NCBI RefSeq assembly: GCF_900090265.1
Contig: NZ_LT607752.1
Location: 6,020,001-6,084,000, forward strand
Length of the DNA stretch: 64,000 nucleotides
Reading direction: 5' to 3'
From: Micromonospora rifamycinica
GTDB lineage: Bacteria; Actinomycetota; Actinomycetes; Mycobacteriales; Micromonosporaceae
Under the pieces are notes generated by a model. The model did no database searches, was not told the origin of the DNA, and was given only the letters and a program-made list of their open reading frames with translations. This document shows, piece by piece, positions 58,225 through 64,000 of the stretch. A program made the translations under genes and the position numbers. Each line of letters begins with the position of its first letter. The first letter of the stretch is position 1.

Positions 58225-59502
58225 TCAGCGGACGCCCCGGATCTTGAGCACCAGGGCGCTGCCGAGCAGGGTGACCACCGCGGTCACCGCGTACAGCGTC
58301 GGGTAGCCGCCCAGGTGGACCACGATCGGGGCGGAGAGCGCCGGGCCGAGCACCTGGGGCGCGGAGTTGGCGATGTTGATCACGCCGAGGTCCTTGCCCC
58401 GGTCGGTGGCGCGGGGCAGCACCTCGGTGATCAACGCCGCGTCGACCGACAGGTAGACGCCGTAGCCGGCACCGAGCAGTACCGCGGCGACCAGCGCCGC
58501 CGGCCAGGTCGGGGCGACCGCCAGCAGCAGCGCGGCCACCGCCATCACCACCCCGGAGACGATCACGTAGACCTTGCGCCGGCCGGACCGGTCGGACAGC
58601 ATCCCGGCGACCACGGCGGTGAGCATCATGCCCAGGGTGTAGAGCAGGATCAGCACCAGCAGCCCGCCCTCGGGGTCGGGGTAGCGCACCCCGTCGGTGA
58701 GGAAGTACAGCAGGTAGAGGGTGCCCAGGGCGTTGCCGATCTGCACCAGGAACCGGGTGATCCAGGCCCAGGCGAAGTCCGGGTGCCGGCGCGGGTCGAT
58801 CCACATCGAGGCGACCAGCGCCCGTAGCCGCAGCGGCGGACGGTGCTGCCGGGGCAGCGGGTCGTCGGGGGTGAGGAACGCGAACGGCAGCGCCAGCAGC
58901 AGCACCGCCAGCGCCATCGCCGTGTAGCCGGGCACCGTGCCGCTGACCAGGGCGGTGACCAGCACCGCGCCGAGCACCAGGCCGAGCGCCTGCGGGATGC
59001 CCACCCAGCCGGAGACGCCGCCGCGCTGCACCACCGGCACCCGGTCGGGGATGGCGGCGGTGAGGCTGGCCAGCATCGCGTTGAAGCAGACCTGGGCGGC
59101 CACCCAGCCCAGCGCCACCCCGGCGATGGTCTGCTGCCGGGCCAGCAGCACCAGCGCCAGCGCGCCGAGCACCGCGCCGCCGGCCGTCCAGACGTGCCGG
59201 CGGCCGAACTCCCGCCCGCCGACGCGCAGGCAGGTGCGGTCCGACAGCGCCCCGGCGAGGGGGTTGGCCAGCACCGCCGCGAGCGCGCCCAGCCCGGTGA
59301 CGACGGCCAGCATCGCCTCCTTGTGGTCCGGCGAGATCCGCTCCACCTGCTGGGGCAGCAGCACCTGGATGGGGGTGAAGAAGGCCATCCACACCCCGAG
59401 GTTGGCCGCGAAGACCAGCGCGATCCAGCTCCGCCGGACCGGGACCACCGGGTCGGCGAGCGCCGCCGGCAGCGAGGCCGGCGTCGGGTCGACGGTGGTC
59501 AC
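58225..59502 (-). CDS. MFS transporter (GPH/SLC45-like), probable glycoside importer
   Basis: The 425-aa protein has about twelve helices and the MFS loop LAGALSDRT and AGMLSDRSGRRK motif between helices. The N-terminal fold resembles sugar/cation symporters. It starts at GTG 59502, overlapping the beta-glucosidase stop (GTGA), so the two are translated together. Coupling to a beta-glucosidase suggests import of cellobiose or a plant beta-glucoside. Confidence 0.87.
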   Translation of the reverse strand: MTTVDPTPASLPAALADPVVPVRRSWIALVFAANLGVWMAFFTPIQVLLPQQVERISPDHKEAMLAVVTGLGALAAVLANPLAGALSDRTCLRVGGREFGRRHVWTAGGAVLGALALVLLARQQTIAGVALGWVAAQVCFNAMLASLTAAIPDRVPVVQRGGVSGWVGIPQALGLVLGAVLVTALVSGTVPGYTAMALAVLLLALPFAFLTPDDPLPRQHRPPLRLRALVASMWIDPRRHPDFAWAWITRFLVQIGNALGTLYLLYFLTDGVRYPDPEGGLLVLILLYTLGMMLTAVVAGMLSDRSGRRKVYVIVSGVVMAVAALLLAVAPTWPAALVAAVLLGAGYGVYLSVDAALITEVLPRATDRGKDLGVINIANSAPQVLGPALSAPIVVHLGGYPTLYAVTAVVTLLGSALVLKIRGVR

Positions 59503-60824
59503 CCCCGGCCGACCTGGGACCGGTACCAGGCGTACGAAGACTTCGGCGTCCGGGTTCCGGTGGGGAAGTCCACGTGCACCAGGCCGAAGCGCTTGGTGAA
59601 GCCCTCGGCCCACTCCCAGTTGTCCAGCAGCGACCAGACGAAGTACCCGGTCACGTCGACGCCCTCGTCGATCGCCGCCCGGACGGCCCGCAGGTGCCCG
59701 TCGAGGTAGGCGATCCGGTCGGGGTCGTGCACCCGGCCGTCGGCGTCCGGGACGTCGTCCCAGGCGCAGCCGCCCTCGGTGACCTGGATCGTCGGCAGTG
59801 CGTCGCCGTACCGGTCCCGCAGGCCGACGAGCAGGTCGCGCAGCCCGTCCGGGACCACCGGCCAGTCGAACGCGGTCCGTGGGTAACCCTCCAGCGGGAC
59901 CAGCGTGAACGGCACCGGCGAGCCCTCCTCGGGGGCGCGGACCCCGGTCGGGTTGTAGTAGTTGACCCCGAGCACGTCCAGCGGCGCGGCGATCACCGCG
60001 AGGTCGCCGTCGCGCACCACACCCGGGTCGAGGCCGTCCGGGTAGCCCCGGCCCAGCAGCGGGTCGGTGAACAGGTGGTTGTGCAGGTCGTCGTACGCCG
60101 CCGCGGCGGCCCGGTCGGCGTCGGTGTCGCCGTGCCGGACCACCGGTGAGTAGTTGTTGGCGATGGCCACCGGCGCGGTGCTGTGGGCGCGTAGCGCGGC
60201 GACCGCCAGCCCGTGCCCGAGCAGCTGGTGGTGGGCGGCCGGGAGGGAATCGAAGAGCAGGGTCCGGCCGGGGGCGTGCTCGCCGGTGCCGTGGCCGAGG
60301 CTCAGGTGGATGAACGGCTCGTTGAGGGTGATCCAGAGCTTCACCCGGTCGCCGAGGCGGGCGGCGGTCAGCTCGGCGTACTCGGCGAAGTGGGCGGCGG
60401 TGTCCCGGTTCAGCCAGCCGCCGGCGTCCTCCAGGGGCTGGGGCAGGTCCCAGTGGAACAGGGTGGCGACCGGGTCGATGCCGGCAGCCAGCAGGTCGTC
60501 GACGAGCCGGTCGTAGAAGTCCAGGCCGGCGGCGTTGACCGGGCCGGTGCCGGCGGGGCGTACCCGGGGCCAGGCGATCGAGAACCGGTAGGCCGAGACC
60601 CCGAGCCCGGCGAGCAGCGCGACGTCCTCCCGGTACCGGTGGTAGTGGTCGCAGGCCACGTCGCCGGTGCTGCCGTCGAGGATCCGGCCGGGGGTGTGGG
60701 CGAAGGTGTCCCAGATGGACGGTCCCCGGCCGTCGGCGGTGGCGCCCCCCTCGATCTGGTACGCGGAGGTGGACACCCCCCAACGGAAGCCGGCGGGGAA
60801 ACCGGGGATCGGTGCGGTCGTCAT
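59499..60824 (-). CDS. GH1 beta-glucosidase
   Basis: The 441-aa cytoplasmic enzyme has the GH1 acid/base in TLNEPFIH, nucleophile in VTEGGCAWDD, and the C-terminal WSLLDNWEWAEG block. It starts at ATG 60824 (MTTAPIPGFPAGFRWG). It cleaves beta-glucosides, likely those brought in by the co-translated MFS protein. A LacI-type operator candidate lies 16 nt upstream of the start. Confidence 0.94.
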   Translation of the reverse strand: MTTAPIPGFPAGFRWGVSTSAYQIEGGATADGRGPSIWDTFAHTPGRILDGSTGDVACDHYHRYREDVALLAGLGVSAYRFSIAWPRVRPAGTGPVNAAGLDFYDRLVDDLLAAGIDPVATLFHWDLPQPLEDAGGWLNRDTAAHFAEYAELTAARLGDRVKLWITLNEPFIHLSLGHGTGEHAPGRTLLFDSLPAAHHQLLGHGLAVAALRAHSTAPVAIANNYSPVVRHGDTDADRAAAAAYDDLHNHLFTDPLLGRGYPDGLDPGVVRDGDLAVIAAPLDVLGVNYYNPTGVRAPEEGSPVPFTLVPLEGYPRTAFDWPVVPDGLRDLLVGLRDRYGDALPTIQVTEGGCAWDDVPDADGRVHDPDRIAYLDGHLRAVRAAIDEGVDVTGYFVWSLLDNWEWAEGFTKRFGLVHVDFPTGTRTPKSSYAWYRSQVGRG

Positions 60825-60839
60825 CCACCCTCCCAGAAC

Positions 60840-60854
60840 GCGAAACGTGTTCGC
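60840..60854 (-). promoter_or_regulatory. LacI-type operator candidate for the beta-glucosidase operon
   Basis: GCGAAACGTGTTCGC is a near-perfect palindrome with the central CG pair expected of LacI-family repressors. It ends 16 nt before the ATG, a position that could block elongation or initiation. The repressor gene is not in the window. Confidence 0.6.
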
Positions 60855-61006
60855 ACTCTAGGGCGCGCAGCCCGGGAGCGCCATAGGTGCGGGGCAATGC
60901 GGGTGCCGGGGATTTCGGCGTGTCTTTACCAAACACATCCCGGTAAGTCCGATTTGACGCTTAGAGTGCTTAATATCGCGGATGTCCTCAGTGGGGGAAG
61001 AACAGA

Positions 61007-61453
61007 ATGATCCTCGTCGAACGCAGTGCACACGTGCTGGCACCGGTGGAAGCGGTCTGGGAAGTCGTCCAGCGGGCCGAGCAGTTGCCCGCCTGGCTGG
61101 CCGGGGTCCGGGCCGCCGAGGTGCTCTCGGGGGAGGGCTTCGGCCGCCGGCAACTCGTCCAGGCCGGGCGCGGCTCGGCGCACGAGGCCGAGGTGATCGC
61201 CTACCAGGAGCCCACCCTGATCGGCTGGCGGGAACGCGCCCGGGGGGCCGGTGCCCGCGCCGAGGCGCGCACCGAGATCTACGTGCAGCTCACCGCCGAT
61301 GAGGAGGAGGGCGGCACGATCGTCCGGCTGATCGTGGTCCGCTGGCCGGCCGGCCCGGTCAAGGGCGCCCTGCTGCGCCTCGGACTGCGTCGGGTCGGCG
61401 CCGACCTGGAGGACTCGCTGGCCCGCCTGACCGACCTGGCCGCGGTGGGCTGA
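61007..61453 (+). CDS. SRPBCC-family protein (polyketide cyclase/dehydrase-like)
   Basis: The 148-aa protein has the typical start RSAHVLAPVEAVWEVVQRAEQLPAWLAGV and the later strand TIVRLIVVRWPAG, ending in a helix (LRRVGADLEDSLARL). The fold binds hydrophobic ligands. ATG 61007 follows GGGGAAG. It is divergent from the beta-glucosidase operon; function unknown. Confidence 0.8.
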   Translation: MILVERSAHVLAPVEAVWEVVQRAEQLPAWLAGVRAAEVLSGEGFGRRQLVQAGRGSAHEAEVIAYQEPTLIGWRERARGAGARAEARTEIYVQLTADEEEGGTIVRLIVVRWPAGPVKGALLRLGLRRVGADLEDSLARLTDLAAVG

Positions 61454-61491
61454 CCCGACACCCGGCCGCCGCCACCTGCGGGCACGGTCAA

Positions 61492-61563
61492 GATCACGCT
61501 CGAACGTGGTTGTAGTGGCCTCGGAGCTTCGGGATGCCCCTACAACCAGGTTCGAGCACGATC
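61492..61563. repeat. Inverted repeat between convergent genes (relative of 28255-28326)
   Basis: Arms 61492-61518 and 61537-61563 agree at about 23 of 27 positions (GATCACGCTCGAACGTGG then TTGTAGTGG). The position (39 nt after the SRPBCC stop, before the aceE terminator), the GATC ends and the GTTGTAG core match the other copy. Confidence 0.75.
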
Positions 61564-61593
61564 ATGCAGGGGTGCGGAGCGGGTGAGGACACG

Positions 61594-61622
61594 AAAAGGG
61601 CCCGGCGCGACGCGCCGGGCCC
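61594..61622 (-). terminator. Rho-independent terminator of aceE
   Basis: GGGCCCGGCGCG at 61598-61609 is perfectly complementary to 61611-61622, with four U's on the transcript (61594-61597). It lies 19 nt after the stop. Confidence 0.85.
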
Positions 61623-61640
61623 CTCGTCGTACCCGGGGAA

Positions 61641-64000
61641 CTAGCTGTCGCCGCCGGTCTCGCCGACCGGGGCGGAGTTGACGTCGTCGATGGCGTACTT
61701 CTTGGCCGCCTCGGCCGGCACGGTGGCCGGCACCGCGCCGCGCAGGGCGAGCTGGCGCAGCGTCGCCACCGCCACCGACTCGGCGTCGACGTGGAAGTGC
61801 CGGCGCAGCGCGTGCCGGGTGTCCGACATGCCGAAACCGTCGGTGCCGAGCGAGGTGTAGTCGCCCGGTACCCAGCGGGAGATCAGGTCCGGTACCGCGC
61901 GCATCCAGTCGCTGACCGCGACCTTCGGCCCGTCGGCGTCGGCCAGCTTCTCCTGGATGTACGGCACCCGCTGTTCCGCCCCCGGGTTGAGCAGGTTGTG
62001 TTCCTCGCAGAGCACCGCGTCGCGGCGCAGCTCGGTCCAGGAGGTCACCGACCAGACGTCGGCGGCCACCCCCCAGTCCTGGGCGAGCAGCTGCTGTGCC
62101 TTGAGCGCCCACTGCATGCCGGTGCCGGAGGCCAGGATGTTCGCCTTCGGCGCGTCCCCGTCGACCTGCGGAGCCCCGGCGTACCGGTAGATGCCCCGGA
62201 GCAGCCCCTCGACGTCCAGCTCGGACGGCTCCACCGGCTGGTGGATCGGCTCGTTGTAGACGGTGAGGTAGTAGAAGATGTTCTCCTGGTCCTCGCCGTA
62301 CATCCGGTGCAGGCCGCGCTCCACGATGTGCGCCAGCTCGAACCCGAACGCCGCGTCGTAGGCGACCACCGCCGGGTTGGTGGCGGCCAGCAGCAGCGAG
62401 TGGCCGTCCTCGTGCTGGAGGCCTTCACCGTTGAGCGTGGTACGGCCGGCGGTCGCGCCGAGGACGAAGCCGCGGGCCATCTGGTCGGCCGCCGCCCAGA
62501 AGCCGTCACCGGTGCGCTGGAACCCGAACATCGAGTAGAAGATGTACATCGGGATCATCGGCTCGTCGTGGGTGGCGTACGAGGTGCCGGCGGCGGTGAA
62601 CGAGGCGACCGAACCGGCCTCGTTGATCCCCTCGTGCAGGATCTGCCCGGTGGTCGACTCCTTGTAGGACAGGAAGAGGTCCCGGTCGACCGAGGTGTAC
62701 CGCTGGCCGTGCGGCGAGTAGATCTTCGCGGTCGGGAAGATCGAGTCCAGACCGAAGGTGCGGGCCTCGTCCGGGATGATCGGCACCCAGCGCTTGCCGA
62801 ACTCCTTGTCCTTCATGATGTCCTTGAGCAGGCGGACGAAGGCCATCGTGGTGGCCACCTTCTGCTTGCCCGAGCCGCGCTTGACGTCGGCGAACCGCTC
62901 CGACCCCGGAATGGCCAGCTTCTTGTGGCTGGTCCGCCGGGACGGCAGGTAACCGCCGAGCTGCTCCCGCCGCTCCCGCAGGTACGCCAGCTCGTCAGAG
63001 GACTCGCCCGGGGTGTAGTACGGCGGCAGGTACGGGTTCTCCTCCAGCGCCTTGTCCGGGATGTCCAGGTAGAGCCGGTCGCGGAACAGTTTCAGGTCGT
63101 CCAGCGTCAGCTTCTTCATCTGGTGCGTGGCGTTGCGGCCCTCGAAGTGCGAGCCCAGCGTCCAGCCCTTGATGGTCTTGGCCAGGATGACGGTCGGCTG
63201 CCCGGTGTGCTCGGTGGCCGCCTTGTAGGCCGCGTAGAGCTTGCGGTAGTCGTGCCCGCCCCGCTTGAGGTTCCAGATCTCGTCGTCGGACAGGTGCTCG
63301 ACCATCTTGCGGGTCCGCTGGTCCCGGCCGAAGAAGTGCTCCCGGACGTACGCCCCGGACTCCGCCTTGTAGGTCTGGTAGTCACCGTCGGGGGTGGTGT
63401 TCATCAGGTTGACCAGCGCGCCGTCGGTGTCCGCGGCGAGCAGCGGATCCCACTCCCGACCCCAGACCACCTTGATCACGTTCCAGCCGGCGCCCCGGAA
63501 GAACGCCTCCAGCTCCTGCATCACCTTGCCGTTGCCGCGGACCGGGCCGTCCAGCCGCTGGAGGTTGCAGTTGATCACGAAGGTGAGGTTGTCCAGCTCC
63601 TCGCGGGCGGCCACGCCGATCGCGCCGAGCGACTCCACCTCGTCCATCTCGCCGTCACCGAGGAACGCCCAGACGTGCTGCTGGGAGGTGTCCTTGATGC
63701 CCCGGTGCTGCAGGTAGCGGTTGAACCGGGCCTGGTAGATCGCGTTGAGCGGACCCAGACCCATGGAGACCGTGGGGAACTCCCAGAAGTCCGGCATCAG
63801 CCGCGGGTGCGGGTACGACGGCAGCCCGCCGCCCGGGTGGGACAGCTCCTGCCGGAACCCGTCGAGCTGGTCCTCGGAGAGCCGGCCCTCCAGGAACGCC
63901 CGCCCGTACATGCCGGGGGAGGCGTGACCCTGGTAGAAGATGTGGTCGCCGCCACCCGGGTGGTTCTTGCCCCGGAAGAAGTGGTTGAAGCCCACCTCGT
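61641..64000 (-). CDS. aceE: Pyruvate dehydrogenase E1 component, homodimeric type (5' end outside window)
   Basis: 786 codons are visible; the full enzyme is usually 890-920 aa, so the N-terminus is missing. The thiamine diphosphate motif is GDGEMDE...VINCN. GHASPGMYGRAF, QRLDGPVRGNGK and GFGMSDTR, with RALRRHFHVDAESV at the end, are AceE hallmarks. It decarboxylates pyruvate for acetyl-CoA synthesis, feeding fatty acid synthesis. A perfect terminator follows. No E2 or E3 genes are in the window. Confidence 0.96.
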   Translation of the reverse strand, partial: EVGFNHFFRGKNHPGGGDHIFYQGHASPGMYGRAFLEGRLSEDQLDGFRQELSHPGGGLPSYPHPRLMPDFWEFPTVSMGLGPLNAIYQARFNRYLQHRGIKDTSQQHVWAFLGDGEMDEVESLGAIGVAAREELDNLTFVINCNLQRLDGPVRGNGKVMQELEAFFRGAGWNVIKVVWGREWDPLLAADTDGALVNLMNTTPDGDYQTYKAESGAYVREHFFGRDQRTRKMVEHLSDDEIWNLKRGGHDYRKLYAAYKAATEHTGQPTVILAKTIKGWTLGSHFEGRNATHQMKKLTLDDLKLFRDRLYLDIPDKALEENPYLPPYYTPGESSDELAYLRERREQLGGYLPSRRTSHKKLAIPGSERFADVKRGSGKQKVATTMAFVRLLKDIMKDKEFGKRWVPIIPDEARTFGLDSIFPTAKIYSPHGQRYTSVDRDLFLSYKESTTGQILHEGINEAGSVASFTAAGTSYATHDEPMIPMYIFYSMFGFQRTGDGFWAAADQMARGFVLGATAGRTTLNGEGLQHEDGHSLLLAATNPAVVAYDAAFGFELAHIVERGLHRMYGEDQENIFYYLTVYNEPIHQPVEPSELDVEGLLRGIYRYAGAPQVDGDAPKANILASGTGMQWALKAQQLLAQDWGVAADVWSVTSWTELRRDAVLCEEHNLLNPGAEQRVPYIQEKLADADGPKVAVSDWMRAVPDLISRWVPGDYTSLGTDGFGMSDTRHALRRHFHVDAESVAVATLRQLALRGAVPATVPAEAAKKYAIDDVNSAPVGETGGDS

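Noticed and set aside
60950..60980. Sigma70 promoter TTGACG/TAATAT before the 61007 gene
   Set aside because: The two hexamers are only 11 nt apart, too close for a standard promoter.

Overview
This is a 64-kb chromosomal window from a high-GC (about 70-75%) actinomycete. The closest fit is Micromonosporaceae, probably Micromonospora. The evidence is near-total G/C at third codon positions, many GTG starts, GTGA/ATGA stop-start overlaps, the fasR-fabD-fabH-acpP-fabF block, DUF3145, a ydaO-type riboswitch and actinomycete-style secreted CBM2 enzymes. No rRNA, tRNA, transposase or phage genes were seen; genus is inferred, not proven.

Layout. 1-3.6 kb: the end of a repeat-rich protein, a NuoF-like/ferredoxin fusion, and a thioredoxin lipoprotein plus CcdA pair. 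3.7-7.9 kb: serS, a MerR regulator fused to a sliding-clamp-like domain, and a saccharopine-dehydrogenase-like oxidoreductase. 7.9-16.2 kb: a zinc alcohol dehydrogenase with a small partner, a large LuxR/LAL regulator, a DsbA-peroxiredoxin pair and a polytopic membrane protein. 16.4-23.9 kb: a secreted GH74 xyloglucanase behind a CebR-type box, small envelope proteins, a STAS protein, a c-di-AMP-riboswitch-controlled cell-wall peptidase and a CDF metal exporter. 24-30 kb: a HelD-like RNA-polymerase helicase, a CRISPR-like mini-array, an alpha/beta hydrolase, a carbonic anhydrase, a small unknown protein and DUF3145. 30-45 kb: a GH3 lipoprotein, then a catabolic-looking locus (PIG-L deacetylase, ROK repressor, Fe3+/polyamine-type ABC importer, creatininase-like enzyme, amidohydrolase, argininosuccinate-lyase-like enzyme, ROK kinase) ending in an amidohydrolase remnant. 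45.5-50.6 kb: the type II fatty acid synthase operon and its regulator. 50.7-56.6 kb: a CBM2 protein with a duplicated domain, a two-component system, small membrane proteins and a CopC protein. 56.6-64 kb: gltX, a beta-glucosidase/MFS pair, an SRPBCC protein and aceE, cut by the window end.

Functional themes are plant-polymer use (GH74, CBM2, GH1/MFS, GH3), envelope thiol chemistry (two redox pairs), lipid and central metabolism (fab, aceE), and a possibly undescribed uptake/catabolic pathway at 32-45 kb. Gaps between convergent genes repeatedly hold long GATC-rich inverted repeats or strong hairpins.
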